Source: Hygrophila difformis
Taxonomy: Eukaryota; Streptophyta; Magnoliopsida; Lamiales; Acanthaceae
Direction of reading: 5' to 3'
Assembly (NCBI GenBank): GCA_030278955.1
Contig: JAOANR010000015.1
Location: 41,138,487-41,202,486 of the forward strand
Length of the DNA: 64,000 bases
The first letter of the stretch is position 1, and every line of letters starts with the position of its first letter. Under the pieces are notes generated by a model. The model saw only the letters and a list, made by a program, of their open reading frames with translations, was not told the DNA's origin and searched no databases. Of the stretch, positions 1-10,250 are shown piece after piece. A program made the position numbers and the translations under genes.

Positions 1-1490
1 GTTCTAACGCAGATCGGATCGGCTCGAGTTTGGAGGTTCAAATCTCAATGAAAAATTCTAAAAACTTACAGTAATATTCCAAACTCATAGGTCTACAATT
101 CTTATGTTCAACTCCAATCCTAGATCGGCCTAGATCCAAGGTCAAAATGGCTAACAAGATTGAGAATGAAATCTGTCCAAAGTTCTAAGATCCAGATTTA
201 ATGATCTTCGGTTTTGGGTCGGTTTCAGGTTTCAAAACCTCATGAAAAATTATGAAATTTTTACAGAAGCTAAATCAAAGTCTTAGGAACACTTTTCATG
301 TTTTGAGTTTTATTGTTTGAGCAGCTTTAGAGGTTCGAAAAATTCATACGAAAACGCTGCGTTGAGGGTTTCTCTTGTTGACAGATTTTTATTAACTTTC
401 TTGAGTTGAATCTCTATGTTTGGTTGCATTTTAAGTCACCCAAAACCATAGTAAGGTTAACTTACAGTGGGGATGATGTCTAGGAAGTCACGGGGTCGTC
501 CGGAATCCACGGGATGTCACGAACGAATCTCCTCCACCCGATTTATTCTTCCCTTGGCTCCGATTTGTGTTTGAATACGAAGATTCATAAGTTAGGATGA
601 TGTTTATGATCTTAAAATCATAAGGAAACTTGAATAACATCTTACCAACAATCCAAAGCCTGCAATACTTGATCTACACACTTCCTCGGTCGGATTTAGT
701 TGCCGGAAAGTCGCCGGAAAGTCCGCCGGAAGGGTGTTTGGCTTTGGGAGAGTTTTGGGAGAGTATTGGATGAAACTTTGGGGTGTTGATGACTGAAATG
801 AGGTGTTGGGGACACCTAATGACGTCCAAAATAAGCCTCCCCCGTGATCAAGCAAGATTCCCGCGTTGGGGCCAAGGAATATGGCAAGAAAGTCGCCAAA
901 ACGCGACAAACGCCGCAGCTGTCAGCATGGCGCGGTGTCGGCGCGTGGTTTAGCTTAACAGCGCGCGGAGGGCGCGCCGGCCCCGGCTGGGCTGCGGTCC
1001 GTGCCGGGCCGTGCGATCCGTCGGGCCTTTTCTCCTCTCTTTCGGACTTCTATCCTCCTACGTTTTCGGCCTCGATTTTTCGGGTCATTCTCGGGTCATA
1101 AATTCTTATCTTAAATTTATTTTGACTCAAATGGATTTCATGTTTGAGATCTTAAGTCCGTCGGTCTCGGGTTCGTCGGCTTCCAATTCGTCGTCTTTTG
1201 ATTCCCGTGCAATAACTTGTTTCATTAAATTTCTTCCGACTTCACGGGTTCTTGGAATTAAAATTCTTTTCCTTCATGAACTTAACTCCAATTATTTTTA
1301 CTCAATTCATGGAATGTCTTCGGGCTTCCTTTCCCTCTTTTATTCCATTTTGAATTTAAATCTATCGGCGTTTCATTTCCGAGCAATAATTTATTGTGAT
1401 AAATTATTTTCTTCTTCTCGGATATATTTCGACATTGATCGGAATAAATTTTTATTCATTTGGGCGTTGATAAAAATTTGGGGTATTACA
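1..1490 (-). repeat. 3' LTR, partial (first 1490 bases of the LTR)
   Basis: This stretch repeats 5535-7024 at an offset of 5534 bases. On the minus strand it begins TGTAATACCCC at 1490, next to the purine tract. The four differences seen are near 216, 368, 667 and 1458. Open frames inside it recur in the other LTR and show no protein family, so they are not annotated as genes. Confidence 0.93.
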
Positions 1491-1503
1491 GTCTACCCCC
1501 CTT
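1491..1503 (-). other. Polypurine tract next to the 3' LTR
   Basis: The minus-strand sequence AAGGGGGGTAGAC directly precedes the LTR start TGTAATACCCC. This is the expected site for plus-strand DNA priming in an LTR element. Confidence 0.75.
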
Positions 1504-1639
1504 AAGAATCAACTTCGTCCCCGAAGTTGCGCCCTCACTTTCTTTTGGGCTCAATTTAATGTTGGGGTATCTCCATCTACTTTCCTTAAGGATAAACGTC
1601 TTTCACAAGAAATTAATTCCATTCCTTTGAATGTGAATT

Positions 1640-1935
1640 AAATTTCTCGGGTGTTACATCCTCTCCCCCTTAGGAATCAACTTCGTCCTCGAAGTTGGGC
1701 GTTAGCTCCTTGCGAGCTCGGACATTGTTTGGTTGCGTGATTGTATTAATGTGTGTTGTTGTTTGTTATTATTTGACTGAACTCAGAATTGAAATTTCCA
1801 AGTTGCCTACGTACCCTGTGAAGGGATCAAGTCATTACGTAGTTCAAAAAGAATTTATTTGGGATACAAAATATTCGAGTTTCGAAATAAATGCTTATGC
1901 ATTCTTACGGGGTATTACATTCTCCCCCCCTTAAG
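1640..1935 (-). repeat. Two further purine-tract plus LTR-start motifs
   Basis: On the minus strand, AAGGGGGAGAGGA followed by TGTAACACCC occurs near 1650-1675, and AAGGGGGGGAGAA followed by TGTAATACCCC occurs near 1910-1932. Both copy the layout of the true junction at 1490/1491. The sequences after each start differ from the LTR, so they may be starts of related LTRs left behind by successive template switches. The gag stop lies just before the first of these motifs in element order. Confidence 0.55.
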
Positions 1936-1960
1936 ATTACATTTATGTCCCCATAACTGC

Positions 1961-3124
1961 CTATTCAGTACTCTCAAGAGGTTTCGGGTTTTGGTCTTTA
2001 TTCTGAGGGTGTTGGTGCCTTTGGTTGTTGCCACCTTGACCGTCTGGGTTTCGTGGTTGCTTAGGTCGAGTAGTCACATCCTCTCTCTTGTCGATGTTCT
2101 CTCTCCGTGTCCGGCAATCACGCAGCTGATGACCATGTCGACCACATCGAAGGCATGCTCCAGGTTGAGGGCATCCTCTCGCATAATGCAGTTTACCACA
2201 CTTTGGACATGGTGGCGCATAGTCACCATGGTTGAAGACTATCCCCTTTTTCTCCCCATTGTCATTTTGATGTTGTCCTTTCGTGTTTCCATCGAAATGG
2301 TCCTTATCCACCTTGTATTCTCCTTGTGGTCCTTGGTTAGCCTCATCTACCGGTTTCCGTTTCAGTCCTTGGACTCGTGCAACCGCTACCGCACGATCAT
2401 AAACCGTCTGCAGGTTCGTGAATTGTCCTACTGCAAGTATCTCCCGGATACTAAGGTTCAGACCCATCTCAAATTTCTGAGCCTTGTCAGAGTCGGTTGG
2501 TACTATCCTCGTAGCAAATCGTACCAATTCCTTAAACCGGGTGTAATACTCCTGCACCGTCCGTCCCTCTTGCTTTAGTGATAAGAACTCTTCGTACATT
2601 GCCGCCTTGGTGCTCATGGGGTAGAATCGGTCCCTTAGGCCCTCCTTAAGTTCATTCCACGAATAAGTTTCTTCAGCTTCCTCTAAATTCCTCTGGAGGT
2701 TTTGCCACCACTCATCGGCTTCGCCTCCTAAGTAGTAGGTTGCTACTCGTATCCTTGCCTCATCAGGACATTTGATAGCATCCAAGAGCTTATCAAATGT
2801 ACGGATCCACCCCTCTAGTTTGGCGGGATCCTCCTGCCCATCGTAGCGTGGTGGTTGATAGGGATTCACCAACGCTAGATAGTTGGGTTGAGCTACGGGT
2901 GGAGGTACCGTTTGTGTCCTATGCACCTCGGCATTTCCTAATGCTACTAGGACTTCCTCCATAGTCCTTAGACGTTCTCCCATGTTGTTGGGTGTAGGAG
3001 GCACTTGTTCTTCTAGGTTCTGAGGACTTCCACTGTTGTTGGACGTGTTGGGGAGGGTAGCGTCAGTGCCATTTGGACTAACTTTCCTCGGCTTTCTCCT
3101 AGGTGCCATTCTGTTATTAAGCAC
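1961..3124 (-). CDS. Retrotransposon Gag protein with two CCHC zinc knuckles
   Basis: A single open frame of 387 residues. Translation may start at the second methionine (3109), which begins MAPRRKPRK. Gag forms the particle and packages element RNA. The central part, about residues 100-250, has the plant retrotransposon gag signature: a YYLGGEADEWW-like stretch, then W-x-E-L and R-F-Y-P, then a Q-x-G-x-T-V-Q-E-Y-Y-x-R-F segment. Near residues 305-345 there are two zinc knuckles, one C-x2-C-x3-H-x4-C and one C-x2-C-x4-H-x4-C. The C-terminus is basic and polar. No pol frame follows; the purine tracts and LTR begin soon after the stop. Replication would need enzymes from a related complete element. 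The frame is uninterrupted, in line with the element's youth. Confidence 0.9.
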   Translation of the reverse strand: MLNNRMAPRRKPRKVSPNGTDATLPNTSNNSGSPQNLEEQVPPTPNNMGERLRTMEEVLVALGNAEVHRTQTVPPPVAQPNYLALVNPYQPPRYDGQEDPAKLEGWIRTFDKLLDAIKCPDEARIRVATYYLGGEADEWWQNLQRNLEEAEETYSWNELKEGLRDRFYPMSTKAAMYEEFLSLKQEGRTVQEYYTRFKELVRFATRIVPTDSDKAQKFEMGLNLSIREILAVGQFTNLQTVYDRAVAVARVQGLKRKPVDEANQGPQGEYKVDKDHFDGNTKGQHQNDNGEKKGIVFNHGDYAPPCPKCGKLHYARGCPQPGACLRCGRHGHQLRDCRTRRENIDKREDVTTRPKQPRNPDGQGGNNQRHQHPQNKDQNPKPLESTE

Positions 3125-3602
3125 GCGAAGATGAGTTCCTAAGTGATCAAGATCTTAGTCTTTAGCAAGGGCTCCTAAGTCAAGATCATGTCAAGTTCTA
3201 AGGTAGGAGTGTTTCTTATTACCGATAATTCACATAAAAATAGTTAGTGTCAATATTTATGTATGCATATGCATATGTGATCCCCCCAAAAAAAATTTTA
3301 TACATGCATTTATTTATCCATGGGTTTTAAAAATAAATTTATTCCATGGATATGTTAAAATAAGGATAAAAGGTTTGGGCCGAAAGAAATAAATTATTTG
3401 GGCTTTAAATAAAAACAAGGCTATTGGGCCAAGATAATTTCTTGGGCTTCTAAAAAAAAAATTTTGGGCTAAAAATTTGGCTTTAACTTCAAAATAATAA
3501 TTGGGCTCTTTAAAATATAATAGCTTCAAAATAATCCGGGCTCTGATACCAACTTTGGTATCAGATATTTTCTTTAAAATAATTAGCTTTAAAATAGTCT
3601 GG

Positions 3603-3614
3603 GCTCTGATACCA
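3603..3614 (-). other. Primer-binding site for initiator tRNA-Met
   Basis: The minus strand reads TGGTATCAGAGC, the usual plant primer site matching the 3' end of initiator tRNA-Met, three bases after the LTR end TGTTACA. A second TGGTATCAGAGC-type copy lies near 3540-3551 within a short tandem duplication (about 3520-3545 and 3585-3614). It is followed by an opposed copy, TTGGTATCAGA, so the second site is palindromic. Confidence 0.85.
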
Positions 3615-3617
3615 CTC

Positions 3618-6600
3618 TGTAACACCCCGGTTTTGGTAACCCAGGCCGGGATGCCACCGCCACACCTCCCTAGCAAGACACGGTTTCTCCGAGCTCACTA
3701 AAGAGATGCAAGGCTATGGTTTTTCAGAATTTAAAACATTCAAACAGCCCATTCATATATAATTTGAAAAACAATATCATTACAGTTGCAGCGGAAATAT
3801 AAGTTGTGCAGCGGAAATTTAAATATAGGGCCAACATGGCCAAAACACGGGTTAAACAGGCCCGTTCATGCAAATTCTAGTCTAACGCAAAATTTAAAAT
3901 ATAATGTAATCCCCAAAATTCCCAGTATGCATATGATGATGCATATTCTTCAACTCTGAAAGAAAAAGAGGATAAATGGTTTGGGTCAGCAAAAACGCGC
4001 TGAGTAAGTTAACACATAGCATGGGTTAGGGGTTTCAAAGCCTTTAATTAAGATTTAATAAAAACATTTCTTGTAGTAATACACAATTTAAGTTAATCAT
4101 CCACTAATATATAAATGGCATGATTTAAAATAAGGATTTTCCCACGTGGTCATAATTCGACGTGTATAGTAAAATGATTTGCAAGGCATAAATACTAAAA
4201 AAAATATTAAATCTTTTATTTTCCTCTCCCGTTACATAACCATTTCAACAATATTTAATTTAGCCGGCAATCCGGCGGCCGCAGCCAATTTCATAAAATC
4301 TGAGCTTTTTAATATATTTCCCGTTACGCCATCATCTCAACAATATCAAAAGTATCATTTAGCCGGTGATCCGGCGGCCGCAGCCGTATCGCATTTCAAG
4401 TACTTCATTGGCCGTCTTGGCACAGTTTCTCATGTCTCATGTTTCAAGTTTATATTTCAATCTCCATTCGGCAAGCATTATATTTCAATTGCCTTTCGGC
4501 AAGCAAGATATTTCAATTGCCTTTCGGCAAGCAAGATATTTCAATTGCCTTTCGGCAAGCAAGATATTTCAATTGCCTTTCGGCAAGCAAGATATTTCAA
4601 TTGCCTTTCGGCAAGCAAGATATTTCAATTGCCTTTCGGCAAGCAAGATATTTCAATTGTATTTTATCTCAAAGGGATTCCCAATCATTTAAACCTTAAA
4701 GGCTAATTTCATGTTTCGACAAGATTTCAAGATCTAGAGGGGCACTCTATCGAGCACTCACCCTCTACATAGGTCACACTCGTCCGTATAGGCACGATGC
4801 GAAGAGCTAGAGGGGCACTCTATCGAGCACTCACCCCCTACGTCGATTAAGTATCTCATGTGTTTTGATTTAGTGTAACGGGATTTTCAAAAGTATAGTT
4901 ATATCGTGATTCCAACGTCTCGACCGCTTGTTTCTAAATTTCAAAATCTCTTTGATTTAAAAATCATTTGGCGTCACAGTTTGCGCCTCTTTGGTTTAAA
5001 AATCCATTTCTTAGGCGATTGATCTGAAATTTGTACAGTATCTCAAAAACATCCCAACGAACAACTTTCGTGTTTTAAGTTTTTCGGAAAAACGATGGGA
5101 AGCATGTCAAAAATCAAGTTTTCTTCAGAAACAAAAAGCTGTCAGGATTCAGGTTTGACAACGTTAAAAGATTCGACTTTTTATCATATCAAATGGACTT
5201 CAAAAATTCTGAAATTTTTCAGAGACATACTAGACATGATTTCCAACAACTTTTGTTTAGATCATGAAGATTAGTTCGGACTAGAAATGATAGGAATAAG
5301 CTCCTCAAGATCGGTTATGAAATCTGTCATCCTTTGACAATTCCTAAAAACGCAGAATATGTCCGACATGATTTGGGGTATCAAAACTCGATGAAAATCT
5401 TTGAAATTTTTACACAATATAGCTTATGATCTTTGGATCAAAATCTTAGTTTTGAGTTTTCAGATTTGAACACTCGAAGTAAGAGTTTTGCTCGTCGAGT
5501 TTGATTATGAAATCTGTCAAGGTTCTTGACATCGGTTCTAACGCAGATCGGATCGGCTCGAGTTTGGAGGTTCAAATCTCAATGAAAAATTCTAAAAACT
5601 TACAGTAATATTCCAAACTCATAGGTCTACAATTCTTATGTTCAACTCCAATCCTAGATCGGCCTAGATCCAAGGTCAAAATGGCTAACAAGATTGAGAA
5701 TGAAATCTGTCCAAAGTTCTAAGATCCAGATTTAATGATCTTCGGTTTTAGGTCGGTTTCAGGTTTCAAAACCTCATGAAAAATTATGAAATTTTTACAG
5801 AAGCTAAATCAAAGTCTTAGGAACACTTTTCATGTTTTGAGTTTTATTGTTTGAGCAGCTTTAGAGGTTCGAAAAATTCATACGAAAACGCTGCGTTGAG
5901 GCTTTCTCTTGTTGACAGATTTTTATTAACTTTCTTGAGTTGAATCTCTATGTTTGGTTGCATTTTAAGTCACCCAAAACCATAGTAAGGTTAACTTACA
6001 GTGGGGATGATGTCTAGGAAGTCACGGGGTCGTCCGGAATCCACGGGATGTCACGAACGAATCTCCTCCACCCGATTTATTCTTCCCTTGGCTCCGATTT
6101 GTGTTTGAATACGAAGATTCATAAGTTAGGATGATGTTTATGATCTTAAAATCATAAGGAAACTTGAATAACATCTTACCAACAATCCAAAGCCTGCAAT
6201 CCTTGATCTACACACTTCCTCGGTCGGATTTAGTTGCCGGAAAGTCGCCGGAAAGTCCGCCGGAAGGGTGTTTGGCTTTGGGAGAGTTTTGGGAGAGTAT
6301 TGGATGAAACTTTGGGGTGTTGATGACTGAAATGAGGTGTTGGGGACACCTAATGACGTCCAAAATAAGCCTCCCCCGTGATCAAGCAAGATTCCCGCGT
6401 TGGGGCCAAGGAATATGGCAAGAAAGTCGCCAAAACGCGACAAACGCCGCAGCTGTCAGCATGGCGCGGTGTCGGCGCGTGGTTTAGCTTAACAGCGCGC
6501 GGAGGGCGCGCCGGCCCCGGCTGGGCTGCGGTCCGTGCCGGGCCGTGCGATCCGTCGGGCCTTTTCTCCTCTCTTTCGGACTTCTATCCTCCTACGTTTT

Positions 6601-7024
6601 CGGCCTCGATTTTTCGGGTCATTCTCGGGTCATAAATTCTTATCTTAAATTTATTTTGACTCAAATGGATTTCATGTTTGAGATCTTAAGTCCGTCGGTC
6701 TCGGGTTCGTCGGCTTCCAATTCGTCGTCTTTTGATTCCCGTGCAATAACTTGTTTCATTAAATTTCTTCCGACTTCACGGGTTCTTGGAATTAAAATTC
6801 TTTTCCTTCATGAACTTAACTCCAATTATTTTTACTCAATTCATGGAATGTCTTCGGGCTTCCTTTCCCTCTTTTATTCCATTTTGAATTTAAATCTATC
6901 GGCGTTTCATTTCCGAGCAATAATTTATTGTGATAAATTATTTTCTTCTTCTCGGATATATTTCGACATTGATCGGAATAAATTTTTATTCCTTTGGGCG
7001 TTGATAAAAATTTGGGGTATTACA
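3618..7024 (-). repeat. 5' LTR, complete (3407 bp)
   Basis: On the minus strand the LTR starts TGTAATACCCC at 7024 and ends GGGGTGTTACA at 3618, giving near-perfect short inverted ends. The right flank is tgaat. The promoter and polyadenylation region are expected here but could not be located. The interior-proximal half carries a 28-bp minisatellite (4450-4665) and two short degenerate duplications: a GATCCGGCGGCCGCAGCC-type block near 4263 and 4361, and a GGGGCACTCTATCGAGCACT block near 4738 and 4813. Confidence 0.9.
4450..4665. repeat. 28-bp minisatellite inside the LTR
   Basis: Six exact units contain GCCTTTCGGCAAGC, at 4491, 4519, 4547, 4575, 4603 and 4631. A degenerate unit precedes them and a half unit follows. 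Each unit holds a small GCC-TTTC-GGC hairpin. Because 28 is not a multiple of three and the unit lacks stops, three overlapping open frames arise by chance; they are not genes. Confidence 0.95.
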
Positions 7025-7238
7025 TGAATATTGTAGGAATTCCATATATTTTAAAAATTGAAAATCTAATAATAAATAAATAAATTTGAAAATCTAAAAT
7101 TGATAAATAAAAAATGCAAAAATTTATAAAAATTAGAAATTTGAAATGGAGACACCACATTAAATGTAGGATGGGTTGTTCACTAATACTTTAATATATA
7201 TATATATAGATTACTATTTTATTATGACTTTCAGGTAA
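7025..7238. other. AT-rich spacer
   Basis: No gene is visible. A short TA run lies at 7193-7209. The last nine bases, 7230-7238 (TTCAGGTAA), are the left copy of the target duplication of the next element. Confidence 0.6.
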
Positions 7239-8275
7239 GGGATCCGTTAGGGTGCCGCAACATGATGTGCTGAGGATGCTTCTAGACCGTTGATGCATTT
7301 TGTAAATTGATGGTTGAGATTAATTTAAGGTTAAAATAGTAAATTTGCGTAAAAGTAAATGTAACGGAAATGAGCGTCGCTGAAATGTTCTTGATAGCAT
7401 CCGTTCATTATTTTTTGTAGCATCACATAATTGTTTTTGGTAGCATCGCTGAATCATTCTTGGTTGTATCGCTGAATTCTGCTTGGTACCATCGCTGAAT
7501 TCCTCTACTTGAGGTCGCTGAAATATATTTGATAGCATCCCTTCATTATCTTTGGTAGCATCACAGAATTGTTTTTGGTAGCATCGCTGAATCATTCTTG
7601 GTTGTGTCGCTGAATTCTGCTTGGTACCATCGCTGAATTCATCTACTTGAGGTCGCTGAAATATATTTGATAGCATCCCTTCATTATTTTTGGTAGCATA
7701 ACAGAATTGTTTTTGGTAGCATCGCTGAATCATTCTTGGTTGCGTCGCTGAATTCTGCTTGGTACCATCACTGAATTCCTCTACTTGAGGTCGCTGAAAT
7801 ATATTTGATAGCATCCCTTCATTATTTTTGGTAGCATCACAGAATTATTTTTGGTAGCATCGCTGAATCATTCTTGGTTGCGTCGCTGAATTCTTCTTGG
7901 TACCATCGCTGAATTATGCTAGATACGGTCGCTGAATTCCTCTACTTGTTGAAATGATCTATTAATAAATTTGATACGTATCTTTTATCATAAAAAGATA
8001 TTATTTGAAATATTAGATATGGATTACCAAATATTTGATATGATTTACCAAATAATAAATATGATAACATACTAAATATAGAGTTACCAAATATTAGATA
8101 TGATAACATGTCTAAAATACTTGCCTTTCGCTGAAATGATTTGTTATTAAAATGGACTATTATTGTGTTATTACAATTATACACTTATTAACCTACAACC
8201 GTTGGATACTTTTGAATGACTATGAATGATGCCTTGATGTGTTGCGGATTCCATGATTGCACCATAACCGAACCC
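7239..8275. mobile_element. Non-autonomous Mutator-like element (1037 bp)
   Basis: A perfect 9-bp direct repeat, TTCAGGTAA, flanks the element at 7230-7238 and 8276-8284, the length typical of MULEs. The ends are inverted: GGGATCCGTTAGGGTG on the left and GGGTTCGGTTATGGTG on the reversed right end match at 15 of 18 bases once the preceding AA is included. Weaker similarity continues inward through CCGCAACA. No transposase is encoded, so it depends on an enzyme from elsewhere. Most of the interior is a higher-order minisatellite. Confidence 0.85.
7374..7945. repeat. 138-bp higher-order repeat made of six ~23-bp monomers
   Basis: The marker TTGGTTG recurs at 7461, 7599, 7737 and 7875, an exact 138-bp period. 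Each 138-bp unit splits into about six 23-bp monomers built on GGTAGCATCGCTGAATT-like sequence. The 138-bp length equals 46 codons, so the minus strand stays open for 164 residues as a 46-residue repeat. That frame follows from the repeat and has no recognisable protein family. Confidence 0.9.
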
Positions 8276-8284
8276 TTCAGGTAA

Positions 8285-8499
8285 CACTTAATAAAGAATA
8301 AATAATGTAGTAAGATATTATTCGTTTTACATGTGACATACAAAAGTTATTATCACAATAATATCAACGAGCTTAAATTAGTCAATTGGGATATAGTATC
8401 ATAATTTAACAAAAATTAAATTCAAATCTATAAAGTATTTTTATATTAATATGAGATCAGGACATTTTTTGGTGTGTCTTACTAAGTTGAGTGAATTAA
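8285..8499. other. AT-rich spacer
   Basis: No gene or clear repeat is visible. It ends in TAA (8497-8499), the left target duplication of the following MITE. Confidence 0.5.
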
Positions 8500-8783
8500 G
8501 AGCATCTCCAACCGAACACTAAAACGGAAAATGGGGGTGGATTTTGGTCCAACCGAACACCAAACGCAAATTCAAAATGGGTTTTCCCTAGATTTGCAGT
8601 TACACAAACCCATATTTGCATTTTACTATTCATATACCAAAACACCTTTTTTGAGTTTGATTGGTTAAAAAGAGAATATACTGTGGAATATTCTTTTGGA
8701 TTTGAGTTTAGTGTTTTCGGCTGTAGGATGTGATAGTTACACCATTTTTTGTTTGAGTTTGGTGTAATCGGTTGGAGATGTTC
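8500..8783. mobile_element. Tourist-like (PIF/Harbinger) MITE, 284 bp
   Basis: The left end GAGCATCTCCAACCGA is the inverse of the right end TCGGTTGGAGATGTTC, with one mismatch. The flanks carry TAA on both sides (8497-8499 and 8784-8786), the 3-bp duplication typical of PIF/Harbinger elements. There is no coding capacity. Confidence 0.85.
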
Positions 8784-8786
8784 TAA

Positions 8787-9224
8787 TAGAACCAAATCGC
8801 AAATTACAAGAAAAAGAAAACAAAAATACATACTTAGGCGTATGTCAATGCTTTCTCGTTAGGCACGGTAGCCTATAAGTAGGCATATGTCGAAGCTTAC
8901 TTTCTGTGTAGCTTCCAATCTAGTACAACATTTTAATTAATTGCACAGACCAAATTGCATGCAATAGAAACAGATACACTGCCGAAATGAATTCCATAAT
9001 TTTCCAAAAACTGGACTGGAAGTGAAGTCTGGAACACTCCCAAGTCTAAAACTATGAAGTAAGTATTATTGTACGAGTCTATGAGATGAGATATTAATTC
9101 TGCAGGTTTAACTTTGCTATTATAGTTTTATAAATGTCCTTTTTTCCAATATAACAAAGCCCAACTTGGTAATATTGGATTTTAGTTATGGTCTGGGCCT
9201 ATGCACGAAACTGGGGGTGGAGAT
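8787..9224. other. Intergenic sequence
   Basis: No gene, terminal repeat or array was recognised here. Confidence 0.5.
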
Positions 9225-9430
9225 TAACGGACAAATTAGGGTCAAGGACCCTTTAAAATAATTTGTAATTTTAAAAGACCCCTTTCAAATAATTGTAAAA
9301 AAGGATATCTCTATAGTTTTGACTTTCAAATTAGCCCCCATATCCTCCTAAACCAATTAACTGACTTTCAAATTAGCCCCCATATTCCTCCTAATCCAAT
9401 TAACAAATAAACAAAAAGATTAATTCCAAC
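9225..9430 (+). repeat. Dispersed repeat with AGGGTCAAGGACCC core, copy 1
   Basis: The segment reads AGGGTCAAGGACCCTTT, then TAATTTGTA, AAAAGACC and GTTTTGACTTTC. The same order appears at 15845-16020, and a diverged reversed copy lies near 20560-20690. Similarity between the first two copies continues weakly downstream into a purine-rich leader and a CCCTA...TTTCAACAAA motif. The family is not recognised. Confidence 0.55.
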
Positions 9431-9570
9431 ATACAAGACAAGAACACGGGAGAATGAGAGAAAGAAGAAGGGCCACGGAGACAAAGAAACTCGGCTACTC
9501 TCAGTTTATTCAAACGAATAAGACATCTCGGTTCCAGGTTAGCCCTAGTTTCAACAAACAAAGTATTTGT

Positions 9571-9571
<1 letters not shown>

Positions 9572-9619
<48 letters not shown>
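9572..9619. repeat. (GA)n microsatellite
   Basis: About 24 GA units. They keep both strands open and generate Arg-Glu or Ser-Leu repeat frames with no biological support. Confidence 0.95.
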
Positions 9620-9624
<5 letters not shown>

Positions 9625-9704
9625 AAGCATTTGGTTGGAGAAGAGCATTTTCGACTTCACTCATAGTTTGAAGCAACACTAACACCGAAGAAAAAGACGG
9701 AGAC

Positions 9705-9741
9705 ATGCGAAGAAGAACCACAGTCTCAACCTCACCTACAG
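9705..9741 (+). other. Possible first exon of an unknown transcript
   Basis: A purine-rich leader is followed by an ATG, 12 codons (MRRRTTVSTSPT) and a plausible donor, ACAG/GTAGGATG. A poly-pyrimidine stretch follows. The leader resembles the one before 16221. I found no matching downstream exon, so this may be only a fragment of the leader. Confidence 0.25.
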
Positions 9742-10250
9742 GTAGGATGAAATTTCAATTTTTCTTTTCTTTTCTTTCTTTCTTTCTTTTTTTTTTTTTG
9801 TGTTTTTGGTGTTTGTTAGTTGAAGAATGTTAGTTGCATTAATTGTGGGAGAGTAGGTGGATTTATATGAGCATGATAAATGTTTGTTGAGTTGATGTTT
9901 GTGAGAGCCGATTGATTTGTTCTTGATTTGGGGAATTTATTGGGAGATGGTCTTAATCAATGCTAGTGAATTTATTGTGCACATAACCTATTTGATAAAA
10001 TGCCACAACAGTTTTGTTTTTTTAGAAACCACAAAATTAAGTTACATTGTTGTGTTAATGGATGAATTTTAGTGTTTTGAATGTTATGGTTGTAGATTGT
10101 AATTAGATTTTATGTTTTGAATATTGTGGCTTAATTAGATTTTATTACAGTTAATACATCCTGGTGGGTTGTATGTTAATTATTACTAGACATTTGATTA
10201 AGGGGTTTTAATAAGAAATGTGGGGGGAATCTCATAAAGCAAGAATCTGG
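9742..10250 (+). other. AT-rich sequence, possible intron
   Basis: T-rich sequence with no gene. It begins with a TTTTCTTTTC pyrimidine run just after the putative donor. Confidence 0.35.

Larger units (their letters stand above)
1..7024 (-). mobile_element. Gag-only Ty3-type LTR retrotransposon, cut by window edge
   Basis: The element lies on the minus strand: a complete 5' LTR (3618-7024), a 2127-bp interior (1491-3617) and the first 1490 bases of the 3' LTR (1-1490); the rest lies left of the window. Bases 1-1490 match 5535-7024, and I saw only four substitutions, so the insertion is young. The interior holds a tRNA-Met-type primer site, one gag gene and a purine tract; there is no protease, reverse transcriptase or integrase. 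This matches the gag-only, non-autonomous layout described in plants as TR-GAG. The LTR (3407 bp) is longer than the interior. The target-site duplication cannot be checked because one end is missing. Confidence 0.9.

Noticed and set aside
604..1505. Open frames of 80-164 codons in the LTRs (repeated at 6138-7027)
   Set aside because: Identical in both LTRs, overlapping on both strands, with no family signature; they come from LTR composition.
4450..4665. Evenly spaced 28-bp repeats resembling a CRISPR array
   Set aside because: Units are directly tandem with no unique spacers, and the genome is a plant.
4179..4706. Three overlapping frames of 86-175 codons
   Set aside because: Produced by the stop-free 28-bp minisatellite in all three frames.
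7190..7230. Helitron 5' end suggested by a TA run followed by GA/T on the plus strand
   Set aside because: No matching hairpin-CTAG end on the left within unassigned sequence; the run lies between two other elements.
7320..7814. 164-codon frame with a 46-residue repeat
   Set aside because: The 138-bp repeat period is a multiple of three, so the frame stays open by chance; no domain is recognisable and it lies inside a non-autonomous MULE.
9400..9666. Ser-Leu and Arg-Glu repeat proteins on both strands
   Set aside because: Caused by the (GA)n microsatellite.
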